Of a stretch of DNA of 21,521 nucleotides, positions 1 through 10,051 are shown one piece after another (the first letter of the stretch is position 1; every line of letters starts with the position of its first letter). The stretch lies in assembly GCA_943704495.1 (NCBI GenBank), contig CALSCR010002619.1:1-21521 (forward strand), in the 5' to 3' direction. This stretch comes from Pigoraptor chileana. Its lineage: Eukaryota > Opisthokonta > Filasterea. A model generated the notes under the pieces. That model saw nothing but the letters and a program-made list of their open reading frames with translations, ran no database searches and had not been told where the DNA came from. The position numbers and the translations under genes were made by a program.

Positions 1-3000
1 CCCCACACACACACCCCACCACGACAGTATTCTCAGAGAGACCCACCGCATCGTCTCTGAGGTAGAGCTCAAGGAGCGTGTTGTAGACGAGCGTCCCACA
101 ATCTGGCTGGGCCTGCACAATGTACTCGAGAAACACGCGCAGCCAGCGCATCTGATCGACGTAAATGTGGATAAACTCATCCGGACGCGCCCGCAGTGCG
201 GCGACAGCTGGTGCTGCAGGGGCTCAGTCAGTCGCGGGCACCGAACCAACAGACAAGCAAATCGTAAGAAATCCGCAGACAAATTCGAGAAGGCATACAA
301 CGCAACGCTGCTCACACATGCGAGCATGCACAAATTAGATCGTCATTGAACAGTTTCGTAGGGACTCACATCGACCGTCGTCGCGTGCCACATCCGAAAG
401 TGCTTTGGGACGACCGGGATCGGCTATTGCGTCCATGAACATGCGTGGGAGGAAATCAGAGTATGCGGGACAAAAGGCACGTGAGCGATTGCCGCCACTG
501 CACACCAGAATCCTTCCGTCAGACCACATCTAAGCACGTGAACAAGCACGTGAGCAGACCCACCACCGCCCTCCCACGCCGGCCCGTGCTCCAGCGGTTG
601 GGCCACAGCACCGCCCCGCCCCTTGTAGTCGGTGCACAGCGCAATGAGAAGGCGCGTGGTCGCCTCTGGAAGGTGGTTCACAAGCGTCTTGCCGTAATTT
701 TTGAGGTTCTTTTCAGCCTGGTTTGTTGAAAACATCGAGGATGGAATGTGAGGAGCAGCCGGTGACAACAATGGTACCCAAAATAAAAAATAAAAATATA
801 GTGCATTTGCGCATTGGGGAGCCGACAATGACGAACTAAACGTGTTGTGAGCCAACGGACTTGTACCTAAGTCGCTTTGAGTTCCGAAGGTATCTGACAT
901 ATGCACACACATGTTCTCTGTCTAAGGCTAAAGCCAAACACAATGCAATCCCAATGTGAAACGCACCTCGAAAAAGTCGAGGGTGGATATGTAATTGAGC
1001 GCATCCTGATAATTGCGGACATCCTCCAACTGAATGCGCAGGTACCTGACAAAAAGTGACAACGGTAGCAGCGTGAGCAACAGCGCAACAGTTGTGACGC
1101 TGCAAACGCATAAATGCGCGACGAGGACACAAATGCATACCAGTCGTGCTGGCTGTACTTGCGCGCTAGGTAGAGGGCATGGCCGCAGTATGAGGCCTGC
1201 CGACACACCCGGATAGCCGTCTCCACGTCGAAGTTCAGTTCTTTGTCAGTCTGCAGGCGCACGCAGGCAATCAAGGCAACGCACGAGTCACACACAGAGC
1301 ACACCCGATGGGCACAAGCAGAAACACATGCAGGCACATGTACCGAAAACATTACAAAAGAGAACATACCATGATGAATTCATCGAGTTTCTTGACGTCT
1401 TTCAGCTTCGTGTAGCAATTCAATAGAAGCGTTGTGTGGTCTGCATTTGCACTGCCGTGTTCGTGCAGCTCTTGCAGGTACGACGTTAGATTGTGAATCC
1501 GCTGTGCATCAAGAAACTGCACATTGAAATCAATTTTACCAGTTCTTCAGCACATGCAAGATTAAGTCAGTGTCTAAGGCGTTGCGCCCAGACCACAAAC
1601 GATATATTGTACTTGTACTAAGACAACAAGAAAAGATGTAAAATTCAGGTCAGTGTCCACGACACTTAAGCCGCAAAAGCACTGCGAGCGCACACCCACC
1701 TTGCGGATGACATACGACGGTTCCAGATGGCCGATAGTGCGGATATACTGTGCAATTGCACCGTCAAAGTCGTTTTTCCTGCACAGCACAGCACAGGAAC
1801 AATCCCAGTTACGTGGTATGGTAAGAGGGCCTGCATCTTCACCTACACTAAATAACGCAGCAAGACAAACAAGACCGTAGACAGCGACGAAAGGCGGGGA
1901 CACTCACCCGTACAAGTGGTCGCCGTACTGGGTGAATATGTCGATGATTGCGTCGTAGTCGTAGTGCTGGCTGCTTGCGAGGCTGATAGCGAGGGGATAG
2001 AGATTCTTCTTGAAAAGCATGTCCAGCTTGGTCTGCGCGTCCCTCTCCTCCAGCTGGTAGAGCCGGCGGTCGCTCGTCAGCACAAACACCGATCCCCACT
2101 CGGCAACAACGGCAAGCACATCCCCAAACGACCCAGAATAGGCAATGAAGCGGTTCTTGATGTCATACACGGTCACCATGCTGCCTCCACCGAGAGCTCG
2201 CTTTGCTGCTGGATTGGGTGACTGGCCAGCGGATGGCTGTGGCTGCGCATCCCCGACGCCGCCAACAACGACAAGATAGTTGCGGAACCACGTGACCAAC
2301 TTTTTGTCGCCCTCAAATGCATAGCACGATCCACGGCTGTCAGGGTAGTAAAAGTAGACGGCGCCGCGGCGTCCAACAACAAAGTCCTGGTCAGGCTCGC
2401 TCATTGTGCCACAGTTGAGGTCCGCACCCTCGGTGTCGAGTTCCACCTGCATGTTGCATGCTTTGTGAGTCAATACAATTCACATTCACTACTACGGAAG
2501 AAAAAAGAGCTGTAAGCAGGTCCACACCACGCACACACACACACAACACACAAATACACAAGAATGAACACACATATGCACGCACACGTAAATGCACCGA
2601 CGAACCTTGACCTCCCTGCCGGATGTCGAGTAGGAGCACGTTGCCGATGGAGTCGCCACAAATAGAGTGACATCCTTCCCAACTTGTCGAAAGCCCAAGG
2701 CTGAGGATGTGGAGCAACGCTCGAATCAGCAGCGCAGACGAAAACAACAGAGGAATTGCCGAAATTGGGTATGAAGTGTTGCACAATGCCCGCCAAAGGC
2801 AATGGATAGCACACCTGTAATGGGCAGTGCGTCCGTGTGAAGTATCTTTTGGCGGGTGAATCGGTCGCGCGAGACGTCGCCTCGGATAAGAATAACTGTA
2901 CCGTCAACAAGCCCGACGGCAAGCTGGGTCAAATTCTCAAGGACCGCGAGGGTAGACACCTGCTCACATATGCACACAAACACACAAGTGACAATAAAGT

Positions 3001-3901
3001 GAGAACAGAAACAGCAACAAGCGTGCATTTGAATTACACGATACGAGCGTCCACAAGTGACGACAAAGTGTGTGCATACATACCAATACAGTGCAATGCA
3101 GCACACAGCCCAGACCACAATGTTGTGGGCACGCCCACAGTTACATATCCACACCCACCGGCGATGGGCGTCCATTGTGGGACACCTTGATGGTCCTCAC
3201 GCATGCCGGGCAGCCCTGGCGATCCATCTTATCGCGACTCCACACTTTTACGACTGGGTTGATGCCCTCTTCGTCTTCCTGCCATGCCATGACGCACACA
3301 CACATACACACACACACACACACACAATAAACAAGAGTTGCATGTCATGCCCATGGAGGGCTAGTGGTAAGCGAGCAAACTTTGTAGGCGCACAATGGCT
3401 CACGTGACCGCACAGCCATGGCATCACCACAATGGGACCATGTGGGGCACCTCTGACGCACGTATTCCATCATGCGCGTGCAGCGAGGAATGTGCAGAGG
3501 GGTTGGGAGGACAGCTGCGCCAGGGGAAGCCAGAAAACACGATGGCACCCCCCCTCTCTTTCGCGCACACTGCACATGCATGCACACACGCACACCGCAC
3601 ACTGCACATGCGCATACCGCATACAAACAGGCCACCCCGCTGATCAGACCCTTTTGTACGCGACAATCAACAACAACAATGCCAATGCAGCAAATACAAA
3701 AAGGAGTAATCCTTGCTTCTTACCCCGACACTGATCAGCACGCCGTGTTGCTTGGCCTGCAGCAGATGTGTGACGCGAATTTCGTACGCCTTGAAGCTCG
3801 TAATAGCAAAGGTGCGGTCCACAAGATGTATGCTGCCTGACGTGTCTGCATGCATACGATTAATGGCGAGAAATATAGGATACAAATCAGTGCGCGCGCG
3901 C

Positions 3902-3935
<34 letters not shown>

Positions 3936-4839
3936 GGCGTTGTCCCCATGGACTCCAGAGAGATGTAGGATTCAAGTCAGTGGCATAGGTGCTGTTCCCA
4001 TGGACTCTACATCGACTCCAGAGAGCGAGACCTTCAGTACTCAAAACGCCTTAGGCATACTCCAGAGGAGAGATGTAGGATTCAAGGCAGTGTCATAGGC
4101 GCTGTGCCCATGGACTCCACATACTCCACAGAGAGAGAGAGAGAAAGGATTCAAGTCAGTATGCCTTAGGCGCTATGTCCATGGACTCCACAGAGACAGA
4201 GAGTGAGAGACAGAGAGAGACAGATGGAGACAGATATACATATACATAAATTAATATTATATATATATATATCCATAGACAGACAGATAGATAGACAGAC
4301 ACATACGAAGAAAATAAATAGATAAATAGATAGATAGAGAGTATGCCAACCTCCAAACACAAGGAACCCGCGACCGCTGGTTGATGCTGAAATGTCAAGG
4401 CTCTGCGGCAGAGGCGAGTTCAGCGAATGCAAGGACAAAGGGAACGATCAGCGGGGTGCAAAAAGCCGACCGCGACTTAGATGGGCAATGTATATATGAC
4501 AGCGCGCACGAGCAGCATCCTACGCTCACAATAGCACATGCAATAGGAAAGGAGTAATACAAAAACCAGCCATTGCGCGCAAAAAGGTAACAGAATCCAC
4601 GTTCTTGTGCAAATTCAAACAGGACGCTTGTCAACAGCAACAACAAAGATGTAGGATTCAAGTCCGTGTCATAGGCGCTGTGCCCATCGACTCCACAAGT
4701 AACAACAAAGAGAGAGTCACCGCAACTAGCACGCAATCTTTTCACATGCCTGCAGAGTGGGCTGACCAGAGGATGTATCCTCGCGGACAACATCTTTCTC
4801 AAAGAACATAAACCGCCGCCACTGTATGGGTGCCGACAT
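1..4839 (-). CDS. VPS11: VPS11, HOPS/CORVET tethering subunit (5' part, 14 exons)
   Basis: This is the core subunit of the HOPS and CORVET complexes, which tether endosomes and lysosomes/vacuoles. Proposed exons in transcription order are 4839-4750, 4402-4351, 3836-3724, 3278-3159, 2959-2815, 2700-2606, 2446-1908, 1778-1700, 1516-1370, 1250-1141, 1045-967, 717-564, 423-370 and 213-47. All phases agree and give 648 codons with no stop. The ATG is followed by IQWRRFMFFEKDVV, like the family N-terminus. Later landmarks are SGRGFLVFG, FKAYEIRVTHL, EDEEGINPVVKVW, GDVSRDR, YAFEGDKKLVTWFRNYLVVV, AEWGSVFVLT, TQTKL/MLFKKNLYPLA, QYIRTIGHLEPSYVIRK, ADHTTLLLNCYTKLKD and FDVETAIRVCRQA. These cover the N-terminal beta-propeller and the start of the alpha-solenoid. 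The C-terminal RING lies beyond the left edge. The first intron would be GC-AG. The 423-370 exon, the 564 donor and the acceptor at 213 (or 207) are the least certain. Confidence 0.93.
1560..1600. repeat. Diverged copy of the VPS11 intronic repeat
   Basis: This copy lies in the VPS11 intron between the exons at 1700-1778 and 1370-1516. It carries aagtcagtgtc, then aaggcg, then gccca, in the same order and spacing as the units at 3874-4191. A shorter fragment (attcaggtcagtgtc) lies near 1643-1657. Similarity is partial, so this may be an old copy. Confidence 0.5.
3294..3327. repeat. (CA)n microsatellite in VPS11 intron
   Basis: A CA dinucleotide run of about 34 bases with one interruption (cacataca). 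It lies just upstream, in the sense of the gene, of the VPS11 exon that starts at 3278. Confidence 0.9.
3874..4191. repeat. Cluster of about 48-bp dispersed repeat units in VPS11 intron 2
   Basis: Imperfect units follow one pattern: tgtaggattcaag, then tcagtgtcataggcg, then ctgtgcccatggactccac. Copies lie at about 3874-3957 (split by a microsatellite), 3963-4010, 4073-4121 and 4145-4191, with fragments around 4028-4060. They sit head to tail with variable spacers rich in GA and CA. All are within the intron 3837-4350 of VPS11. The function is unknown; they could be a minisatellite or remains of a short interspersed element. Confidence 0.8.
3891..3932. repeat. (CG)n(TG)n microsatellite inside a repeat unit
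   Basis: About 42 bases of alternating CG then TG. The flanks, taggatacaaatcagtg and ttaggcgttgtccccatggactc, are the two halves of one intronic repeat unit, so the run has expanded or inserted within that unit. Confidence 0.85.
4192..4345. repeat. GA/GACA/GATA-rich and AT-rich low-complexity stretch
   Basis: The sequence is dominated by gaga, gaca and gata tetramers with a central tatatatata run near 4257-4272. It fills the end of VPS11 intron 2 nearest the second exon. No coding signal is visible. Confidence 0.8.
4647..4697. repeat. Copy of the same repeat in VPS11 intron 1
   Basis: This is one of the best-preserved copies of the unit seen at 3874-4191 (gatgtaggattcaag ... cgctgtgcccatcgactccac). 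It lies in a different intron (4403-4749), so the family is dispersed and not only tandem. Confidence 0.8.
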
Positions 4840-5273
4840 GGTCGCACGGCTTTACCGCGCTTGACGGCGGGTACTAATTTTAGGCAATAACAGCACGATG
4901 ACAGTCCCTCCACATAGGGAGGGACTTTGCAACTGGTGTGACACAAAGTCAGCCCATCCAAATGAGATTGACGTATTGCGGAAACACAACAGAATGGACT
5001 GTTGCTATTGCGGTGTGTAATCCTGAAGTAGCCACAAAAGCACCAATTGGTTGTGGGTTTCGAAATACAATCAACAACGAATGTTGACGGAGTCGCGTAT
5101 GTTGCATAAAAGATTAGCCGCCGGGAGCCGGTCTCGAAACAGACACTGCAGAATTGCCGCACCATCAGTCACAACAGTCATGTTACCAGTCACGTGATAC
5201 GTCTCATTTGAGGACAGTTTACAAATTCGAAACAGCAAATTATTGATCAAGTGTGGTTTCAAATGTGCAGAAA
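4840..5273. promoter_or_regulatory. Shared divergent promoter region, VPS11 / RPP38-like
   Basis: These 434 bases separate two opposed start codons, so promoters and 5' UTRs of both genes must lie here. A perfect 9-bp inverted repeat, agtccctcc at 4903-4911 and ggagggact at 4918-4926 with a 6-base loop, is the only clear structured element. I see no convincing TATA box or conserved gene. Minus-strand open frames here lack any family resemblance. Confidence 0.55.
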
Positions 5274-6153
5274 ATGGAAGGAGATGCGCCAATTGTGCGC
5301 GACAGCTCGAAGACGTGCCGACGCACTGCAGTGACAGTTTTTAGAAACTTAGTTGATTCACCGTTTCATTTGCAAATTCCTTTTATTGCCAATGAGCAAG
5401 AGACCATCGTTGCCGCTTTGGATCGGTAAGTGTTCTCCCTGTCTTATCTGTTCCGGATCACGCACCTCTAATGCTGAAGCCAGATAGATCACAACACCGA
5501 TCAGATCAGTGCTAAATTGTAGGCCCTAATTCGGATGCGTTTAGGTCGATGATATTATCTCCTGCTCGCAAGACAGACGTTGTTATTGGCGCGAATGCGA
5601 CGACTCGTGCTCTAGAGAAAGGACTCCTCGCTGCGGTGTTGGTCGATCGGGACGCTGGCCCACCTATAGTGACTGCGCATTTGCCGGCTTTGTGCCAGCA
5701 GACCGCCACCCGCCTTTGTGCAGTGCACGGACTCTCTGGTTATGTGGCGCGCTTCAGGCCCACCGCACGTGGGGCCGTTGCCGTTGGCATCAAGGTGTGA
5801 ACCCTGTGGTATGCTAGCTGGCAGCAGCTTTTGTTTGGGTATTGCTGAATGGATGCTTACTTGTTAAGAATCTCTATCGCTCGTTGCGCGTGCAGAAATC
5901 GGCCATCGGGGCTGGTGACGATGGACTTGACTTGATTGTCTCTTCCATGCCTCAGTGCACCGCACCTTGGCTTCCTAACGGCGGAGGTGACGAGACAAAA
6001 ATCAAAGAAGTTCGAGGGGGCAGTGGTGAAGGGGGACCGCGGTCTGCTTCTGTCGCTGTCCCGCGCACTGACTACATAGCATTGCGTGTGAAACGGCTGC
6101 AAAGCCACCACACACCCCCGATGGGAAGAAAAGTCAATTCACAATTGAAATAG
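5274..6153 (+). CDS. RNase P/MRP protein subunit RPP38/POP3-like (L7Ae fold), 3 exons
   Basis: This is predicted to be a kink-turn RNA-binding subunit of nuclear RNase P and RNase MRP, which process tRNA and rRNA precursors. Exons are 5274-5425, 5545-5794 and 5896-6153, with donors cg|gtaagtg and caag|gtgtga and acceptors tttag|g and tgcag|a. Phases 2 and 0 agree, giving 219 aa. Residues 63-77 (VVIGANATTRALEKG) match the L7Ae/RPP38 RNA-binding signature. A segment like human RPP38 follows (PPIVTAHLPAL ... VGIKV), then GLDLIVSSMPQCTAPWLPN, which resembles the human IPRVPSLSVPWLPD stretch. The N-terminus (LVDSPFHLQIPFI) also resembles RPP38. It is shorter than human RPP38 (about 283 aa). The gene is head to head with VPS11. 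Confidence 0.8.
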
Positions 6154-6449
6154 TGGACGATGGTAATGCTATAAAAATTGGGTTCTTGTACCATGAAACA
6201 TTATTATCTCGTTGGCTAGGAAAGTTTGATGGCATTTTAATTTTATTTTAAATATTATTTAATTATTCAGTTGGCAATATTCAGTTGCAATTTTAGACCG
6301 CACGTGGCTTTGAGTGAACGCCAGCAGGAAGCGTCTTATAAATGAAATACATGACCTAAACAACATTCGTGTATACGCACGTTACGTGTGGATATATATT
6401 ACATATGATATAAATAACAATTAGGAAACTAGCACATCTGCCCTTGACC

Positions 6450-6603
6450 ATGATGAAAAAATGCGCTCATCTTACATTGAAACCGTACCTGAACAAAAGT
6501 GAAATTGACAAATTTGTAAGTCGCTAATGAAACGGAATTTTCTCACACACGCACACATTCCTAACGATCCTTATTATTTCAGTTTAATCACAAATGCACG
6601 TAG
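6450..6603 (+). CDS. Possible 28-aa spliced small ORF, or non-coding exon pair
   Basis: ATGATG at 6450 opens 22 codons that end exactly at a strong donor (ttt|gtaagt, 6516). A 67-base stretch follows with a ctaac branch-like motif at 6561-6565 and a pyrimidine-rich acceptor (ttattatttcag, ending 6582). Joining in phase 0 adds six codons and a TAG at 6601-6603. The intron signals are good, but the peptide is short and not recognised. It may instead be a 5' UTR intron of the downstream gene or a non-coding RNA. Confidence 0.2.
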
Positions 6604-7155
6604 TCCTCCTCCTTTGTATCAATTTATTCAATGAGGCATGTCGAATATCTCCAAAATATCGCAACTCAGAATAAAAAGTCCTCTCCGTCTTTCAGACAAG
6701 AAAAAATTACGAACGTATTATGTATTAAAAACATCTGCCTCAGGATATTAAACGATTTGCAACCGTGCGTGTCTGATAGTTGCTTATTAGGAATTTCAGC
6801 GGTACTTTCCCAATAAACTTATTACTTTGTCAACGTTTTCCCACCAACCAAAACAGCTCTCGTTGTGTTCCGTTTTGCGCCGAATTTATGCAAAATAGTT
6901 TTGGTGTGAGGAACCGTTCGAAGTCAAACCAAATCGAATTCTAAGAACAATATTTTTTTGATGAGCAGTAAAGTTCAGTTGTATCAGCATTATGAGAACC
7001 CTTGCCTATAGCAGGAACTTAGGAACGACTCTGCGTCGTATACCGCAGATGCATTAACAAAGAAGCCTGGAAAATCGGATCACGTGACGCCATTTACAGT
7101 CAAATTTACTAAATTTGCAGTTTGATTAAGCTGTCAATCGTGTGCCGGTCGTTGG

Positions 7156-7163
7156 CCAATCAG
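7156..7163 (+). promoter_or_regulatory. CCAAT box upstream of first TTL-like gene
   Basis: ccaatcag matches the NF-Y/CCAAT core. It lies about 170 bases upstream of the chosen ATG at 7330. The same octamer precedes the E2 gene at 20459-20466. Assigned by motif only. Confidence 0.35.
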
Positions 7164-7329
7164 AAGCATTGAATTTGACATGCGAATGTCGCCACTGACA
7201 CATTTTCTTAGCAACTGACAGCACGTGCAAGCGACTGCTGAAGTGAGGACAAGGATACGCATCTTTGCAGCGCTCTCGTCATTGGGGTCTGCGATCACAC
7301 TCTTTTATACTTGCTGCTTGTACCGAAGT

Positions 7330-8318
7330 ATGTTTTCGTCCGGCTTTGTTAGATACATTAGGGGAGAATTTCAATTGGGAATGTCCCCGAGCAGCACCTC
7401 GTCTGCTGCGGAGTCGTCCGCTGGGTTTTTAGTTGCACCCTTTGTGGGTCTACTTCGCATAATCGGGATGCGTGGTCCGCGGGTGATCGCCGGCGCATTT
7501 GCCCTGGTGCTGTTCGTTGCAATCGTTGCAACACCAGCTTTCCTCGCACACTCTCAGCCGCCTCCCCTACCCGAGGGCGCTGGAGATCGCGCAATGCAGA
7601 CGACCCGCCATCTCCGCGACTTTACAACAGGGGGGGCAATGTGCCCTACGCCACAGCCCGAAATCAACACGACTCTTCTAACTAAAGAGTTTGCGTTCCA
7701 CGGGCACCCAGTATACTCGGCCTTCTACGCAGCACTGCGCAGTTATAAGTTACGGGAGGGCACGCTTTCGCCACGCCCCGCTCGAGGCAAACACCAATGG
7801 CCCCTGTTCGTCATTACGCGCCAAAACTTTGCGTTGTCTTCCAGCGCCATCGCTGACATCCAGAAGGATATTGAAGTGGCGCACGCGAGCGCCAAAGTCC
7901 CTGGAACTCCGCTCATTAACTTTGTCGAGGGTGTGTACAATAGCATCGCCGGATCGAAAGCAATGCAGGTCATTACAAAGCGGCAGCTCGCTCTGCGTGA
8001 CGGCTGCAGCTTTGAGAGCATTGGCCTCCAACCGACGACCTTTGTGACCTTTGACAGTGGCGAGTGTGGTTTGTTGAAGGCGGGCATGGCCAAGAACAAG
8101 CTCTACATAATCAAGCCCAGCACCGGCAGTAAGGGCCAAGGCATCCAAGTTGTGCGTGGCACAACGGAAACAATGCGTATTCTCCACGAGAAGGTGTGCA
8201 TCGTTAAGACCACGCCGACGGTCGTCATCCAGGAGTATCTACTTGATCCGCTGCTCATCAAGGGAGCTAAATTTGACTTACGGTGAGCCCGGCCTGGGAC
8301 GTGGTGCTTGAGGATGGG

Positions 8319-8360
<42 letters not shown>

Positions 8361-9388
8361 GTGTGCGTTTGTATGTCTGTTGGGACGAGATACATTGCCG
8401 TGTGCGCAAGTGCATCCCTACGCCCATGCTTTCCGTGGCCCCGTGGCCGTCGTCGGCGGACCTGCCATTGCCTTTTCTCAACAATGCCCTTTCACTGATG
8501 TGCCGCTTTTGCGTCGTCTCAACACACAGGGCATACATGCTCATTGGGAGCACACGACCATTCACCGTCTTCGTGCGTCCCGGGTATGTACGCCGGTCGC
8601 TCACCCCCTTCGATCCACGCGCGACACAGCTCAAGGCCCACCTGACCAACACGCACGTGCAGCAGACCCTCCGTGGGTACGACGGCGGCGAGCACGTGTG
8701 GTCCATGGAGCGATTCCGGGCCTATATCGAGGGGCCGCAGGGCGGGGCTCCAAAGGGATGGGTCGACGGCGTCCTCGTCTCTCACATGGCTCGCGTGGGC
8801 CGCATGCTGTTCGAGAGCGCACGTGACACGCTCCAGCGACGGCGAGGGGCATTCCACCTCATAGGACTCGACTTCATGGTGGACCGGCACTTTGGCATCC
8901 ATTTTATCGAGGCGAATTCGGCACCCGGCATGGGATATCAGGCGCCGTGGAAGGCGCAGCTTAGCCGCATGCTCAGCCGCGATATGTTTGGGCTTGTGCA
9001 TTCGCTGCAGGCGCGGCCGTCGTCCATGGTGCATCTTAAGGAGGGCGACGTGGCCAGTGGCTTCACGCTCGTGTACAGCGAGCGGCTGGACATGTGCGCG
9101 GCACGCGGCGAAGTGCCTCCCGCGGTTGCTGCCGATGCGTCGTCCCGCAAATACAACGTGTGCGCGGAATTTGGCGCGCCAATGGGCATTGGCCCCGATA
9201 CCCCCGGCGTTATTTTCTCTAGTGGTGCTGTGCTCGACGCGTCCATGATGGCCGGGGAGGAGGACGGCGACGACGAGGAGGGCGGGGGCGGGGGCGGGGG
9301 CACTGACACGGACAGCAGTGGCGCCGACAGCAGTAGTGGCAGTGAGGAAGCCGCCGCGGCGTTGGAGGCACAGGTGGAAGCGCGATGA
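7330..9388 (+). CDS. TTL-like ATP-grasp ligase with N-terminal membrane anchor (copy A)
   Basis: This is a member of the tubulin-tyrosine-ligase-like family, ATP-grasp enzymes that add amino acids to protein tails. Exons 7330-8282 and 8530-9388 join in phase 2 and give 603 aa. ATG 7330 is the first in frame, since a stop lies at 7216; ATG 7381 is an alternative. Residues about 52-72 form a hydrophobic segment (VIAGAFALVLFVAIV), suggesting a type II anchor with the enzyme in the secretory lumen or outside the cell. The TTL core shows IIKPSTGSKGQGI (Lys262), VVIQEYLLDPLLIKGAKFDLR, HLTNTHVQ, then GLDFMVD (Asp432) and FIEANSAPG (Glu445, Asn447), so the nucleotide and metal residues are kept. An acidic, glycine- and serine-rich tail ends the protein. 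It is paralogous to the next gene. The substrate is unknown and need not be tubulin. Confidence 0.85.
8322..8359 (+). repeat. (GT)n microsatellite in TTL-like copy A intron
   Basis: About 38 bases of perfect GT repeat, 39 bases after the 5' splice site (8283) of the single intron, 8283-8529. Copy B lacks it, and its intron at the same position is only 121 bases. Confidence 0.9.
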
Positions 9389-10051
9389 AAGTGCCGGCGA
9401 CGACACTGTTTGTCGCTGGTGTGGGCCTAACGAACTTCACAGAGCTTCCCTGGGGGTTGACGTGAAGTGAATGATGTGTGCGCGTTGTTTGTTTGCAAAT
9501 AAGTTATGGATTGGCACTGGCCTGTCCCCCATACCGGCTCGCAGTGCGCGAAACAGTGTGTTGTGGAAACTGTGCATTTTGTGCATTTTTCGTGTATGTA
9601 CTTCAGAGGCTTCTCGATTTCATTCGTGGATGTCGAGGATTTGTTTCGATCTGACCGAATTTCTTTTTTACGATAGGTAAATATGAATATATTATTCCCC
9701 GAGCATATCAACATACCACCAACTCCCAAGGGGATTTAATCGTCCCCAGGGTGCGTGACCTGCAAAGGCCCCCAAAACACCGCAAAAAATGAGCCCCATC
9801 CAATTCAACAGCCCTGGTTCCCTCAATTTGGCGCCATGTGTGCACAGTCACTGAGGAATAGGTGCAGCCAGCCGACAGCCCTCCAGATCCACACCCGCGC
9901 GCGTGCGATTATGCTTGACTGATTGCACATCATGGTACAGAATCCGCATTTTTTATGGCTGAGTACATGTGAGTCAGATGCAGTCGCTTCCGTGAGAATG
10001 CCAGCCAGCAGGAGCGCGGGCGGTACACTCCCTGCGGCACTAACTTCAATC
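9389..10051. other. Intergenic spacer between the two TTL-like genes
   Basis: 663 bases holding the 3' UTR of copy A and the promoter of copy B. Open frames of 60-100 codons on both strands show no family resemblance or codon signal. aaataa near 9497 could serve polyadenylation. An in-frame ATG at 9932 would extend copy B but would bury its signal peptide. Confidence 0.5.

Larger units (their letters stand above)
6154..7329. other. AT-rich intergenic region
   Basis: This gap of about 1.2 kb between the RPP38-like gene and the first TTL-like gene is markedly AT-richer than its flanks, for example 6230-6280 and 6380-6430. No conserved protein can be read on either strand. It contains the intron-like structure at 6450-6603 and a CCAAT box at 7156-7163. 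The 5' UTR of the TTL-like gene presumably begins in its right part. Confidence 0.6.

Noticed and set aside
3963-4121. tRNA gene hinted at by ggattcaag / gacttgaatcc in the repeats
   Set aside because: The B-box-like match is partial, and no A box, cloverleaf or acceptor stem can be drawn. Kept only as a possible SINE remnant.
4395-5165. 256-codon open frame on the minus strand
   Set aside because: It overlaps VPS11 exon 1 and intron 1 in another frame, contains intronic repeat sequence, and shows no family resemblance. The real exons here are 4402-4351 and 4839-4750.
6631-6816. 60-codon open frame in the AT-rich gap
   Set aside because: Low-complexity AT-rich composition, no conserved motif, and no splice or codon signal.
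8519-9406. 295-codon open frame on the minus strand
   Set aside because: It lies antisense to exon 2 of TTL-like copy A, whose reading matches the TTL family. Long antisense frames are common in GC-rich coding sequence.
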